The notes under the pieces are model-generated. The model was not told where the DNA came from and made no database searches. It saw nothing but the letters and a program-made list of their open reading frames with translations. A stretch of DNA of 64,000 nt from Sphingopyxis sp. CCNWLW2 (GTDB lineage Bacteria > Pseudomonadota > Alphaproteobacteria > Sphingomonadales > Sphingomonadaceae): assembly GCF_037095755.1 (NCBI RefSeq), contig NZ_JBAWKJ010000002.1:434001-498000 (forward strand), read 5' to 3'. The number at the start of each line of letters is the position of its first letter. The first letter of the stretch is position 1. Positions 1 to 9,816 of this stretch are shown one piece after another. The translations under genes and the position numbers were made by a program.

Positions 1-1308
1 GCCTTCGTGATAGACGGTGCCCTCGATTTCATAGGTCGGCGTCGCGCGCGTGTCGGCGAGATGGACATAGAAGATGCCCGGTCGCGACCCGTCGAGCGCG
101 GCGGGCGAATAATGCGCCGCGCCGCCCGGCTCCTCGCGAAACGCCTCGACGCGCTTGACGATCAGGTCGGCCTTGGGCAGCCGTCCGAATTGTTCGGGCA
201 GCCGCGCGCGCATGCCGGCGAGATAATCTTCAGCCTTCTTGAGATAGATCGCGCGGCCCGCGTCGTCGTTCGCAACGTAGAAACGGTCGTCGCTGCGCAG
301 GAAGACGAAGAAATCCTCGAGCTTTCCTTCAAATCCGATCTTCGCCTTCAGTGCCTCCATCTCGGCGCGGATGCGCGCGACTTCGGACAGGCCGAGCGCG
401 TGGATTTCGTCGGCGGTCATGTCCGTCGTCGTCTGCAGGCGCAGCATCGCATTATAATAGGCCACGCCATCGGGGAGCGAGCCCGCGCCGCGCGGTTCGG
501 CCGACGCCTTGGACCGGTCGGCGGTGAGCCATGCGTTGAGCCGGTCGTAAGCGGGCTTCATCGACCCGGTCATCGCCGCGGCCGCCTGCGCGATGTAGCG
601 ATCGGCCGCGGCGGCGTCGATCTTTCCGGCGGTCACGAGGCCCGTCGCCTTTGTCTTGGCATCGGCGAACAGCGCATTGTCCGCACCGTCGCCGAACGGC
701 GCCCCCGCGATAAGGCGCCCGACGAGTTCGATCGACTGGTCATAGGCGAAGCCGGGCATGCGTACGCCCTTCGCCGCCGACGCCTTGGCGCGTTCGAGAT
801 AGGCGTCGAGCGTCGGGCCGAGCGCGGTGACCCGCGCGATATAGGCCTCCATGTCGGCAGGCGTGTCGACGCGGTGCTGGTTGATCAGGAAATTGGGCAG
901 ACCGGTATGCGGCCCGTTACGGTCGAAGATATAATTATGCCCGCGCCATTTCGTCGACGCCTCGGCGCGCTCGAGCTCGAGCACCCACATGTCGTAGGAG
1001 ACCCGCGCGTCCTCGCCGAGTTTCGTGCGATCGAATTGCCGCTTCATCGCGGCAACATTGTCCCGGCGCCACTTGAGCCGCGCCGCCGCCGCCGCATCGC
1101 TGGGGTCGGTGAGCCGGTCCTGCTGTTCCTTGCGGCCGAACTGGGTCAGCTGTTCGGGGTCGAGCGCCAGCTCAGCCTCGAAGGCGGCGTCGAGAAAGGC
1201 GGTGAGCGCCGCGTCGCTCGTACCGCTCTGGATCGCCGCGCGTGCCGCCGGTGCCGCAACCAGGCTGGCCCCCAGCGCCCATGAGAATTCCCGTCGTGAT
1301 AGCCGCAC
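1..1308 (-). CDS. DUF885 family exported protein (3' end cut by window)
   Basis: This is the first 436 codons of a protein of the DUF885 family, a group of secreted alpha-helical proteins often annotated as putative carboxypeptidase- or lipoprotein-like enzymes of unknown substrate; members are about 600 residues. The gene runs off the left edge, so the C-terminal part with the family's HExxH-like region is not visible. I chose the GTG at 1308 because a GAAAGGGG ribosome site lies six bases upstream and the product then opens with a twin-arginine signal (SRREF followed by a hydrophobic stretch ending in A-R-A). It should therefore be exported folded through Tat. It stands alone, divergent from the peroxiredoxin gene; the 227-base gap between them presumably holds both promoters, but no clear -35/-10 pair was seen. 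Confidence 0.82.
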   Translation of the reverse strand, partial: MRLSRREFSWALGASLVAAPAARAAIQSGTSDAALTAFLDAAFEAELALDPEQLTQFGRKEQQDRLTDPSDAAAAARLKWRRDNVAAMKRQFDRTKLGEDARVSYDMWVLELERAEASTKWRGHNYIFDRNGPHTGLPNFLINQHRVDTPADMEAYIARVTALGPTLDAYLERAKASAAKGVRMPGFAYDQSIELVGRLIAGAPFGDGADNALFADAKTKATGLVTAGKIDAAAADRYIAQAAAAMTGSMKPAYDRLNAWLTADRSKASAEPRGAGSLPDGVAYYNAMLRLQTTTDMTADEIHALGLSEVARIRAEMEALKAKIGFEGKLEDFFVFLRSDDRFYVANDDAGRAIYLKKAEDYLAGMRARLPEQFGRLPKADLIVKRVEAFREEPGGAAHYSPAALDGSRPGIFYVHLADTRATPTYEIEGTVYHEG

Positions 1309-1535
1309 CGGACCCCTTTCTCTGTTATTTTCAGAATCATCGGTAACGCGATTGGCGTGCCGCGGCCAAGGCTAAATTGGCCGGTCGCGGGCAGGCCGCT
1401 TTTGGCGCCGCCGCGCAGCGCGGACGATCGATGTAGACGCCGCCATGTTTTTTCATCATCTTGATCCGGCGCCGCAACTTTTGCCCCATGCCGGCGAATA
1501 TGGACATGCTTCATGTCCGAGCTGGAGAACCGCAG

Positions 1536-2096
1536 ATGAAAACCCTGATGAAGATTGCGATGTCGTTTGGCCTTGGCCTGTCACTCGCGGCTATTCCGGC
1601 TCAGGGTATCGCCGCCCTCCAGCAGGGCGCGAAGGCGCCCGACTTCACCCTGAACGCTGCGCAGGGTGGCAAGCCCTTCGTCCTGTCATTGAAGCAGACG
1701 CTGAAGAAGGGACCCGTCGTGCTCTATTTTTTCCCCGCTGCCTTTACGCCGGGCTGTACGATGGAAGCACATCTGTTTGCCGAATCGAGCGACGGCTTCA
1801 ACCGGCTGGGCGCCCGGGTCGTTGGCGTCACCGCCGGCAACATCGAGCGCGTCGCCGAATTTTCCAAATCCGAATGCCGCGACAAATTTGCCGTCGCCGC
1901 CGATCCGGGTGCGAAGATCGCCGCGAAATATGATTCAACGATGCGGCGCCCCGACGGTACGACGCTCTCCAACCGGACATCCTATGTCATCGCGCCGAAC
2001 GGAACGATCCTGCTGAGCTACACCGACAGCAAGCCGCAGGCGCATGTCGAAAAGACGATGGCGGCCGTTCGCGCGTGGAAGGCCCGGCAGCGCTGA
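1536..2096 (+). CDS. Exported peroxiredoxin (BCP/AhpC-TSA type)
   Basis: A 186-residue thioredoxin-fold peroxidase that should reduce hydrogen peroxide or organic hydroperoxides. The peroxidatic cysteine is Cys74 in the family motif PAAFTPGCT. A second cysteine in the SECRDKF segment may be the resolving one. Most bacterioferritin-comigratory-type peroxiredoxins are cytoplasmic, but this one starts with K residues, a hydrophobic stretch and an A-Q-G-like cleavage region, so it is probably periplasmic. The reading frame is open further upstream, but I chose the ATG at 1536 because GGAG lies eight bases before it and the signal peptide begins there. It is convergent with the amidohydrolase gene, only 31 bases away. 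The reductant that regenerates it is not evident nearby. Confidence 0.85.
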   Translation: MKTLMKIAMSFGLGLSLAAIPAQGIAALQQGAKAPDFTLNAAQGGKPFVLSLKQTLKKGPVVLYFFPAAFTPGCTMEAHLFAESSDGFNRLGARVVGVTAGNIERVAEFSKSECRDKFAVAADPGAKIAAKYDSTMRRPDGTTLSNRTSYVIAPNGTILLSYTDSKPQAHVEKTMAAVRAWKARQR

Positions 2097-2127
2097 TTTG
2101 GGTTCGGGCGTCGATAGCGGTCAACCG

Positions 2128-4197
2128 CTACTTCGGCGTGCCGCTGTAACCGGCGGCTTTCCGCAGTTCGTTTGCGTCCATCACATAGCCGTCGCTCACC
2201 ACCGTGACGACGCGGCGGAGCGCGCCGAGGTCTGTCGATGGGTCGCCGTCGACTAAAACCAGATCGGCTTCCTTGCCCACCGCGATCGAGCCCGTCCGCT
2301 TGTCGGCGCCGACGACGCGCGCGGGGATGATGGTCGCGCTCTGAATGGCTTCGGCGGGGCTGAAGCCGGCCTGCTTGTAGATTTCGAGTTCGCGGATCAG
2401 CTCGATCCCCCAGCCGTCGGTGCCGGCGACGATGGGCACGCCCGCCTTGTGCAGCTTTCCGACCAACTGGACCATTTTCGCATAGCTCTTGCGGTAATCG
2501 TCGCGCGTCAGCCCTTCGACCAGCGGATAGCCGCCGGCGGTGAACGTCGAGCGTTCAAGGACGGGCGAAATGATGCCCATATAGGGTGCGTAGGCGGGTT
2601 GGGGTTTCCCGCCGTCCTGCGTCAACATGCCCTCGAAGATGACGATCGTCGGATCGACGAGCGTTTTCTTGGCCGCAAGGTCGGCCACGAAACGCGACAT
2701 CACGGGGCCGTCGAGATCGACATCCTTGAAATAGCGCGCGGGTCCCTCCACGCGCTGCCGCGTGTTCGCCTTGTCGATCACCTCGCGGGGCATCGATTCC
2801 ATAACCACGAAATTGAGGTGGGTGAGCTCGTCATAGCCCGCGGCGACGGCTTCGCTGGGCTTCATGGTCGCGGGGACATGCCCGTGGACGTGCAGGCCAA
2901 GGCGGTGCGCTTCCGCCGCGGCGGGCGCGATCCACGCCGGATTCATCGAGGTGTAGAATTTGACGCCCCACAGGCCGGCGTCTTTGACGCGCCGCACCGC
3001 GGCGACGGCCTCCTCGGCGCTGCTGACCACCTCGGCGCCCTGCGCCGCCAGCGGATCCTTCTTGTCGATAATGACCGAGATGAAGGGCTCGCCCATCAGC
3101 AGGCTGCCGTCCGCGCGGCGCTTCGTCGCCTCGACCGCGCGGTCGAAGGTCGTTCCGGGGCTGCGGAAGCTGGTGATCCCGTTGGCCATGTTCGAGAGCA
3201 CGTCCCAATCGTCGCCGATGTGGAGGTGGCTGTCCCAGATGCCCGGCACCAGCGTCTTGCCGCGCCCGTCGATGACTCGCGCTCCGGCGGGCGCTTTCAG
3301 CGATCCCGCCGCGCCGATAGCAGCAATCTTGCCGTCCTGCGCGAGCACGGCGCGCGCGGGAAGAAACAAGCCCTTGTCGGCGTCGAACAGCTGGACATTG
3401 TCGAACAGCACGGGGGCCTTCGCGGCTGGGGAGAGGAAGCGTTTGGCGATGCCTGCGACGGCTTCGGCGGTCGCCGCTTCCTGTGCGTTGCGCAGCTGTT
3501 TCAGCGCGCCCTCATATCCCGCCGGGATCACCGAGATGAAACTGATGTCGGCGAAATAGCGCTTGTTTTCGTCGAGCCAGACGGGGAGCGGCGAGGGCAG
3601 GATGCCGCTGACGAAGGCAAGCTGGACCTTCTTGGGGCCGCCGGGACCCTGGATCACCTGTGTCTGGCCGAAAATCATCCGACCCTTGCCGCTCGGCAGG
3701 AAATTCAGCCCGGCATCGCCCGCCGCGGCGAGCGCGTCGATCAGCGGGGCGTTCGCGATGCCGACACCGCCGGCGGGGATATACCAGCCGCCGGCAGGCG
3801 CTTCGCCCGCGTCATTCGCCGTTTTCCAGGTCGCATGGCCGTTCGCGACGCTAAACTCCTCGGCGGCGTCGCCCGAGGTGGTGATACCGCGGACGGTCAG
3901 CGCCTCGATCGCGCCAGCGGATCCGAAGGTCGTGACCTGATCCATCTCGGTGATCCAGCCGCGCAATTCCTGCGACCAGCGATAGGCGGTGCGGCCGTCG
4001 GGTAGTTGCCAGCGCCACTGGCTGCCGTGCTGGCCGGCTTCGGACACCACCACATATCGCACCGCGTCGGCGGGCGGCTTCAACAGCTGATCCTTGGGGA
4101 CGGGTTTCGATTGCGCGACCGGTGCGGCGGTTTCATGCGCATAAACCGGACCGGATGCCGCCGAGGCCAGCAGGGCGGCAATCAAAACGAGGCGCAT
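2128..4197 (-). CDS. Secreted metal-dependent amidohydrolase
   Basis: A 689-residue protein with a signal peptide (cleavage after V-Y-A near residue 20). It has a long N-terminal part of about 260 residues with no motif I recognise, followed by an amidohydrolase-superfamily TIM barrel. Metal-ligand motifs are visible: H324-x-H326 in DSHLHIG, a possible carboxylated Lys413 (GVKFY), H438/H440 in HVHGH, H460 in LTHLN and the late aspartate in AGTDGWG. A C-terminal composite beta-sandwich segment (GSIAVGKEADLVLVDGDP) is typical of imidazolonepropionase- or prolidase-like members. Its substrate cannot be deduced. The ATG has a strong GGGGGAGA site. It is transcribed alone; the 152 bases before it hold no clear gene. 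Confidence 0.85.
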   Translation of the reverse strand: MRLVLIAALLASAASGPVYAHETAAPVAQSKPVPKDQLLKPPADAVRYVVVSEAGQHGSQWRWQLPDGRTAYRWSQELRGWITEMDQVTTFGSAGAIEALTVRGITTSGDAAEEFSVANGHATWKTANDAGEAPAGGWYIPAGGVGIANAPLIDALAAAGDAGLNFLPSGKGRMIFGQTQVIQGPGGPKKVQLAFVSGILPSPLPVWLDENKRYFADISFISVIPAGYEGALKQLRNAQEAATAEAVAGIAKRFLSPAAKAPVLFDNVQLFDADKGLFLPARAVLAQDGKIAAIGAAGSLKAPAGARVIDGRGKTLVPGIWDSHLHIGDDWDVLSNMANGITSFRSPGTTFDRAVEATKRRADGSLLMGEPFISVIIDKKDPLAAQGAEVVSSAEEAVAAVRRVKDAGLWGVKFYTSMNPAWIAPAAAEAHRLGLHVHGHVPATMKPSEAVAAGYDELTHLNFVVMESMPREVIDKANTRQRVEGPARYFKDVDLDGPVMSRFVADLAAKKTLVDPTIVIFEGMLTQDGGKPQPAYAPYMGIISPVLERSTFTAGGYPLVEGLTRDDYRKSYAKMVQLVGKLHKAGVPIVAGTDGWGIELIRELEIYKQAGFSPAEAIQSATIIPARVVGADKRTGSIAVGKEADLVLVDGDPSTDLGALRRVVTVVSDGYVMDANELRKAAGYSGTPK

Positions 4198-4349
4198 TTT
4201 CTATCTCCCCCAATGCACGGACGGTGCAAAGCCCGACAATGGTAGGAGTATTTCGGCGCGCGAAGCAAGATGCGACCAACGCCGACGAGCGTTCGATTAA
4301 AGAGGCGTCGTTCGCGTGTTAGCAGTCGCCCCTCATCGCGGGGCGGCGA

Positions 4350-4661
4350 TTATTGATCGCGCTTCTGCAACCCGACCACCGCGTGGATCGGCAGCTCGGC
4401 ATAGATATGCGGGAACAGTTCGCCGCCGCGCGCCGGTTCCCAGCGGACCGCGTCGCCGAGGCAGATCAGGTCCACCTCGGCGATCATCAGGCAGCTCTGG
4501 TCGGCGAAATATTTGGCGATCGTCGTTTCGAGCTGTTCGGCGGTCGACAGGTGGATATAGCCATCGGCGATATCTACCGGTGCGCCGCGGAACACGCGTT
4601 CGCGCTCGAAATCGGCCCATTGCTGCTGGGTCAGCACCTTGAAGGCCGTCGCGGCGGTCAT
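4350..4661 (-). CDS. DUF952 family protein
   Basis: A small 103-residue cytoplasmic protein. It matches the DUF952 family by the hallmark DGYIHLSTAEQ segment and by its length. The family has a conserved histidine and a fold related to ADP-ribosyltransferase-like barrels, but its reaction is unknown. Its ATG overlaps the gyrA stop by four bases (ATGA), so the two genes are almost certainly co-transcribed and translationally coupled. A GC-rich inverted repeat at 4327-4345 follows the stop but has no U-run, so it is only a weak terminator candidate. Nothing else in the context says what it does. Confidence 0.8.
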   Translation of the reverse strand: MTAATAFKVLTQQQWADFERERVFRGAPVDIADGYIHLSTAEQLETTIAKYFADQSCLMIAEVDLICLGDAVRWEPARGGELFPHIYAELPIHAVVGLQKRDQ

Positions 4662-7408
4662 TCGGGCGCCGCCTCGGTCGGGGTTTCGGCCTCGGGTGTT
4701 TCGCCTTCGCCACCTTCCGACGGTTCGACCTCTTCCTCGTCGCTCTCCTCGATCAGCGCCGCCGAGACAACATGCTCGTCCTTCGCGACGTCGAACAGGC
4801 GTACGCCTGCCGATCCGCGGCCGATGACGCGCATCGAATCAAGCCCCATGCGGATCAGTTTCGCCTGATCGGTCACGAGCATCAGCTGATGCACCTTGGT
4901 CGCGGGGAAGCTGGCGACGACAAGGCCGTTGCGCGCGATATTGTCGATATTGGTGATGCCCTGACCACCGCGGCCCGTGCGGCGATATTCATAAGCCGAC
5001 GACAATTTGCCATATCCGTTGGCGCAGATGGTCAGGATGAACTGCTCGCGCGCGGCGAGTTCGGCCATGCGCTCGCCATCGAGCGTCGGTTCGTTCTCAT
5101 TATCCTTCCACGGTGCGGCGCGCAGATAGGCTTCGCGTTCGTCGCCGGTGGTACCGACGCGGTGGAGGATCGAGAGCGAGATCACCTCGTCGCCCTCGGC
5201 GAGGCGCATGCCGCGCACACCGGTCGAATTGCGGCTCTGGAATTCGCGGACGTCGTCGCCGGCAAAGCGGATCGCCTTGCCCTGACGCGTCGCGAGCAGC
5301 ACATCGTCGCTTTCGTCGAGCAAGGCGACGCCGATCAGGCGATCGTCTTCGTCCTCGCCCTCGAACTTCATCGCGATCTTGCCGTTCGAGGGCACATTGG
5401 TGAAAGCGTCCATGCTGTTACGACGCACGCTGCCCTTCGCGGTTGCGAACATGACGTGCAGCTTGCCCCATTCGGCTTCGTCCTCGGGAAGCGGGAGCAC
5501 GGTCGAGATCGTCTCGCCCTGCGCGAGCGGCAGCAGGTTGATCATCGGGCGGCCGCGCGTCGCCGGCCCGCCTTCGGGCAGGCGCCACACCTTCATGCGG
5601 TAAACCTTGCCCGCGGTCGAGAAGAAGAGCACGGGCGTGTGCGTCGAGGTGACGAACAGTTCGGTGACCACATCCTCGTCCTTCGTCGCCATACCGGCGC
5701 GGCCCTTGCCGCCGCGGCGCTGGGCACGGAAGGTGTCGAGCGGGGTGCGCTTGATATAGCCGTCGAGCGTGACGGTGACGACCATCTCCTCGCGCTCGAT
5801 CAGATCCTCGTCGTCGATGCCGTCGGCGGCGGGGGCGAGCAGTGTGCGGCGCGGGGTCGCGAATTCCTCGCGCACAGCAACCAACTCCTCGCGCATCACG
5901 CCATAGAGTTTGACGCGGTCGGCGAGGATCGAAAGCAGCTCCTCAATCTCGGTCGCCAACTCACCGAGTTCCTTGCCAATTTCGTCGCGGCCAAGCGCGG
6001 TGAGGCGGTGGAGGCGCAGGTCGAGGATGGCCTTTACCTGCACTTCGGAGAGGCGGTAGGTCGCGCTTTCCTCCATCTCGCCCTCGATCGCTTCGACGAG
6101 GCGGATGTAGGGGGCGATTTCGCCGATCGGCCATTCGCGCAAGAGCAGCGCTTCGCGGGCGGCGGCAGGCGAGTTCGAGCCGCGGATGATGCGGACGACT
6201 TCGTCGAGATTGCTGACCGCGACGACGAGGCCGAGCAAGATATGCGCACGGTCACGCGCCTTTGCGAGTTCGAACTTGCAGCGGCGGGTGATCACTTCCT
6301 CGCGGAAAGTGATGAAGGCCGAAAGAATATCCTTCAGCCCCATCATTTCGGGGCGGCCGCCACGGATCGCGAGCATGTTCGCGGGGAAGCTCGACTGCGC
6401 CGGGGTGTGGCGCCAGAGCTGGTTGAGAACGACCTCGGCGGTCGCGTCGCGCTTCAGCTCGATAACGACGCGCACGCCCTCGCGGTTCGATTCGTCGCGA
6501 ATGTCGGCGACGCCCTCGATGCGCTTGTCGCGCGCGGCTTCGGCGATCTTCTCGACCAGCCCCGACTTGCCGACCTGGAAAGGAATCGACGTCAGAACAA
6601 TCGATTGGCGGTCGTTCCGGCCTTCCTCGATGATGTGCGTCGCGCGCATCATAATCGAGCCGCGGCCCGTGGCATAAGCGTTACGCGCGCCGCCCTGGCC
6701 GAGCATCATCGCGCCGGTCGGGAAATCGGGACCGGGGACGATCGCCATCAATTCCTCGAGCGTGACGGGTTCGCCGCCTTCGAGCTGGCGGTCGATCATC
6801 GCGAGCGTCGCGTCGATGATTTCGCCGAGGTTGTGCGGCGGGATATTGGTCGCCATGCCGACCGCGATGCCGCCGGCGCCGTTGACGAGCAGGTTCGGGA
6901 AGCGCGCCGGGAGCACCGTCGGCTCATCACGGCTCGCATCATAGTTGGGCTGGAAGTCGACGGTATCCTTGTCGAGATCGTTCAGCAGCACCATCGCGGT
7001 CTTCGCGAGGCGCGCTTCGGTGTATCGCATCGACGCCGGCGGATCGGGGTCCATCGAACCGAAATTGCCCTGACCGTCGATCAGCGGCACGCGCAGCGAC
7101 CAGTCCTGCGTCATGCGCGCGAGCGCGTCATAGATCGCGCTGTCGCCATGGGGGTGATAGTTACCCATCACGTCGCCGACGATCTTCGCCGATTTCTTGT
7201 ACGGGCGGCCCGGGATGAAGCCGCCTTCCTGCGCCGCGTAAAGAATGCGGCGGTGCACCGGCTTCAGCCCGTCGCGCACGTCGGGCAGCGCGCGGCTGAC
7301 GATCACGCTCATCGCGTAATCGAGGTACGAAGTCTTCATTTCGTCGACGATGTTGATCGGCGAAACGCCATCCTCGGACGGCGGCGTAGGCGTATTTTCT
7401 TCGGTCAA
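4658..7408 (-). CDS. gyrA: DNA gyrase subunit A
   Basis: A 916-residue GyrA, the breakage-reunion subunit of DNA gyrase, which works as A2B2 to introduce negative supercoils. The catalytic tyrosine is Tyr129 in MRYTEAR. The quinolone-resistance region reads [14 protein letters not shown], so the residues equivalent to E. coli Ser83 and Asp87 are both wild type. The GyrA box QRRGGKGR, which marks gyrase rather than topoisomerase IV, is present near residue 565, and a six-bladed C-terminal domain follows with an acidic tail. The start appears to be TTG at 7408, giving MTEENTP; the next in-frame Met is too far inside. A small deviation is SMDPDPPAS where most gyrases have SMDGDPPAA. The 235-base upstream gap is rich in short T runs on the plus strand. 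Confidence 0.97.
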   Translation of the reverse strand: MTEENTPTPPSEDGVSPINIVDEMKTSYLDYAMSVIVSRALPDVRDGLKPVHRRILYAAQEGGFIPGRPYKKSAKIVGDVMGNYHPHGDSAIYDALARMTQDWSLRVPLIDGQGNFGSMDPDPPASMRYTEARLAKTAMVLLNDLDKDTVDFQPNYDASRDEPTVLPARFPNLLVNGAGGIAVGMATNIPPHNLGEIIDATLAMIDRQLEGGEPVTLEELMAIVPGPDFPTGAMMLGQGGARNAYATGRGSIMMRATHIIEEGRNDRQSIVLTSIPFQVGKSGLVEKIAEAARDKRIEGVADIRDESNREGVRVVIELKRDATAEVVLNQLWRHTPAQSSFPANMLAIRGGRPEMMGLKDILSAFITFREEVITRRCKFELAKARDRAHILLGLVVAVSNLDEVVRIIRGSNSPAAAREALLLREWPIGEIAPYIRLVEAIEGEMEESATYRLSEVQVKAILDLRLHRLTALGRDEIGKELGELATEIEELLSILADRVKLYGVMREELVAVREEFATPRRTLLAPAADGIDDEDLIEREEMVVTVTLDGYIKRTPLDTFRAQRRGGKGRAGMATKDEDVVTELFVTSTHTPVLFFSTAGKVYRMKVWRLPEGGPATRGRPMINLLPLAQGETISTVLPLPEDEAEWGKLHVMFATAKGSVRRNSMDAFTNVPSNGKIAMKFEGEDEDDRLIGVALLDESDDVLLATRQGKAIRFAGDDVREFQSRNSTGVRGMRLAEGDEVISLSILHRVGTTGDEREAYLRAAPWKDNENEPTLDGERMAELAAREQFILTICANGYGKLSSAYEYRRTGRGGQGITNIDNIARNGLVVASFPATKVHQLMLVTDQAKLIRMGLDSMRVIGRGSAGVRLFDVAKDEHVVSAALIEESDEEEVEPSEGGEGETPEAETPTEAAPE

Positions 7409-7643
7409 GACCCGGCCTTTTTTCTGCTTTTCGGGAGATGATTTTTTCCTAGCCGATGGTGGGTGGAAAGGCCAGCGATTCGGTCATTTTTCCGCTATTT
7501 TTTTGCGCGCAGAAATGGCGCGTAAAGTGCGGGAAAATGGGGTGAAGGCGTGGCGTCATCGGGCGCCATTGCGGGGCTTGCCAATCGCTTCGTCGTCCCT
7601 AAAGCTGCGCGCCGATGACCGCTGTTATATACCCCCGGCGCCG

Positions 7644-8858
7644 ATGGCCCTGATTGCGCTGGTCGGCGCCAGCGAAACGCTGCCCGACGGGTCGCTCCGC
7701 GCGCTCGTCACCGTGGCGGGCGAGACGTTGATCGAGCGGCAGGCGGCGCGTCTTTCCGACGCCGGCGTGACGCATATCGCCGTTGCGGTCGGCGCGGTTC
7801 CCGCCGAATTGCTGGCAACGTGCGACCGCATCCGCCGCCGAGGGCTGAAGGTGACGGCGGTGCGCGCCGCCGCCGACCTGATGGGACTGGTCGAGCCCGA
7901 CGACCGCATCATCCTGGTCGCCGACGGCCTGCGGGCGGGCGGGACGCATTATGCCGCGATCGCCCGGCCCGGATCGCCGGCGATCCTCGTGACCGGCGAT
8001 ACACCGCTGACGCAGGGGTTCGAGCGGATCGACGCGACCCGGCGCTGGGGCGGGCTTGCGTGTATTTCGGAACCGATGGTCGCTGAACTCGCGGCGATGC
8101 CCGGCGAGTGGGACATGATGCTGACGCTGCTGCGCCTCGCGGTGCAATCGGGCGCACGGCGGCTTTACTGCGAGCCCGCGCTGTTCGAACAGGGCGAGAT
8201 CGCGATCGTCGCCGATCGCCCCACCGCGGCGTTGATCGAGCAGTCGAGCCTGCAACAGGTCGAATATGGCGGCATGGGGCTCGGCCGTTCGGCGATTATG
8301 ATGCCGCTGATCCGGCTTGCGGGTCCTTTGCTGGTCAAATCGCCCGCGACCGCGCGCTATCTGCCCTATGTCACCGCGTTGCAGTGGGTGATCGTTGGAT
8401 TGCTGGCGGCGACAGGGCTCGCCGCGGCGGGAGCGCTGGTGGCGATCTTCGGCGGGCTCGGCCTGGCCGCGATGCGCTTTCTGTCGGCCTTTCGCGCCGA
8501 AAGCGCAGCGCAGGACCGGACGCGCGAGGTGATCCGTACCTTTGCATGGGTGCTGCTCGCGATTTTCCCGTGGCTGCTGTCGCTTGCAGGGCCGGCGCAC
8601 CGGATGCCGCCGTTTTCGGAGGCCGCGCTCGCGCCGTGTCTCGCCGCAACCATCCTGCTTGCACGTTGGCTTTACGAGGACTCGGGCGAGCGCCGCCGGT
8701 TCCACTGGCTACTGCCTGACGCCGACCAGGCGTGGATCATGCTCGCCCCCGCGCTGTTGTTCGGGGTCGCTCCATTGATGTTCGCTATCCTGCCGCTGCT
8801 CGCGCTGCTCCAGATATTGCTCTGGCTGCGGCTCGCGCGGCGCCCGGAAGGGCGCTAG
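7644..8858 (+). CDS. Membrane protein with nucleotidyltransferase-like N-terminus
   Basis: I do not recognise a named family for this 404-residue protein. The first 200 residues look like a GT-A/nucleotidyltransferase-like Rossmann fold (ALIALVGASETL, a TLIERQAARL helix, then RIILVADG), resembling sugar-nucleotide or MobA-type enzymes but without a clear GxG-RxxxxK signature. The C-terminal half has about five hydrophobic membrane segments, with a cytoplasmic loop rich in Arg and Glu between them. I chose the ATG at 7644 because the homology-like sequence begins there, although no good ribosome site precedes it and the frame is open further upstream. It is 58 bases upstream of the next two genes on the same strand and may form a unit with them. 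Function unknown. Confidence 0.6.
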   Translation: MALIALVGASETLPDGSLRALVTVAGETLIERQAARLSDAGVTHIAVAVGAVPAELLATCDRIRRRGLKVTAVRAAADLMGLVEPDDRIILVADGLRAGGTHYAAIARPGSPAILVTGDTPLTQGFERIDATRRWGGLACISEPMVAELAAMPGEWDMMLTLLRLAVQSGARRLYCEPALFEQGEIAIVADRPTAALIEQSSLQQVEYGGMGLGRSAIMMPLIRLAGPLLVKSPATARYLPYVTALQWVIVGLLAATGLAAAGALVAIFGGLGLAAMRFLSAFRAESAAQDRTREVIRTFAWVLLAIFPWLLSLAGPAHRMPPFSEAALAPCLAATILLARWLYEDSGERRRFHWLLPDADQAWIMLAPALLFGVAPLMFAILPLLALLQILLWLRLARRPEGR

Positions 8859-8916
8859 AACAATGGCCTTGAAGGTTTAAGGCCTATTAACGTCATGCTG
8901 TTATTGGCGGATACGC

Positions 8917-9816
8917 ATGAGTGAATCCGTCTCCTCTCCCGGCATCGACCCGCCGTCGCCGACGCTGTCGGCGCGCCTGCGCGAGCTGGCGGGCTATTTG
9001 GCGGCGCCGGCGGCGGGACGGCTGACCGAGGAGCAGCGCGCGCTGTCGCTGGGTGTCGCGCGCCGGCTGGTCGTCGATGTCGCGGGAAGGCTCGATCCCC
9101 GTATCGATCCGGGCCTCTTGTGGAACGAGTGGCTGCGCGGCGGATTGCCGTGTGCGGCGCGGCTCGCGGGTGTTTGTTTCGCGCGCGCCGAGGAGCATCG
9201 CTGGCGCGAGCAATCGGGGCAACGAACCAGCCCGCCGCCGGTCCTGTCCGAACCCGAAACGGCGCACGCCGATGTACCCGCGGAAAGCGAACCACTGTCC
9301 GATGTCGACCGCGCCTATTTGGCGCTGCAGATCGCCGACCGCCGCCGCTTTGACGCGCTGGGCAACCCCGCGCTCGCGATCGCCGATCTCGACGGCGAAA
9401 CGTTCCGCGCGCTGCTGCTCGATATCGCCGCGTGGCGGCTGGCCGAGGTGAGCGGGGACAAGCGCCGCGCCGCCGACCTGGGCGACGCGGTGCGCATCGC
9501 GATCGAGCGGCAGGCCGGCGAAACCGGCATGGCGCATGCGGGACAGGCCTATTACGAGATTTTGGGTGCGGCGTTGCCCGGCGCGGCCGCTGCCGCGATC
9601 GCACGCCACAATTGGCCAACGCTGATCGCGCTCGCCGCGTCGGCGCACAGCCGCACCTATGACGATATGGCGATGACGCTCCTGACGGCTGAAACCGCTG
9701 CGCTGCCGTCGCTGCTCGCACCGTTGCGCCTCGATCACGCCGCGCTGGCGCCGCTTGAGGCGTCGCTGGTTATGCTGCCCGCGCGCGCGGTGGCCGATGT
9801 GAGCAACGATGAGTGA
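8917..9816 (+). CDS. Unrecognised soluble protein upstream of kinase-like gene
   Basis: A 299-residue, Ala/Leu/Arg-rich protein predicted to be largely alpha-helical and soluble, with a proline-rich N-terminus and a low-complexity acidic linker near residues 105-130. I see no catalytic motif, signal peptide or membrane segment. Its last eight bases overlap the start of the histidine-kinase-like gene, so the two are translationally coupled and their products probably act together, for example as a sensor or scaffold partner; that is inference only. A TTAA-N6-TTAAC sequence lies 27-40 bases before its start, close to but not matching a CtrA box. Confidence 0.6.
   Translation: MSESVSSPGIDPPSPTLSARLRELAGYLAAPAAGRLTEEQRALSLGVARRLVVDVAGRLDPRIDPGLLWNEWLRGGLPCAARLAGVCFARAEEHRWREQSGQRTSPPPVLSEPETAHADVPAESEPLSDVDRAYLALQIADRRRFDALGNPALAIADLDGETFRALLLDIAAWRLAEVSGDKRRAADLGDAVRIAIERQAGETGMAHAGQAYYEILGAALPGAAAAAIARHNWPTLIALAASAHSRTYDDMAMTLLTAETAALPSLLAPLRLDHAALAPLEASLVMLPARAVADVSNDE

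Noticed and set aside
4327..4345. CGCCCC/GGGGCG hairpin after the DUF952 gene as its terminator.
   Set aside because: No U-run follows on the minus strand; kept only as a remark.
4658..7408. Quinolone-resistance mutation in gyrA.
   Set aside because: Residues equivalent to Ser83 and Asp87 of E. coli are unchanged.
4772..7441. An 889-codon open frame antisense to gyrA, and similar long frames antisense to dnaE (33126-35663) and to the acyl-CoA synthetase (36058-38175).
   Set aside because: They are mirror frames caused by high GC and codon bias of real genes on the other strand; the products are Arg/His-rich with no recognisable domains.
8877..8891. TTAA-N6-TTAAC before the 299-residue protein, resembling a CtrA box.
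   Set aside because: The known CtrA site has a seven-base gap (TTAA-N7-TTAAC); a six-base gap is off-register, so it is noted but not called.
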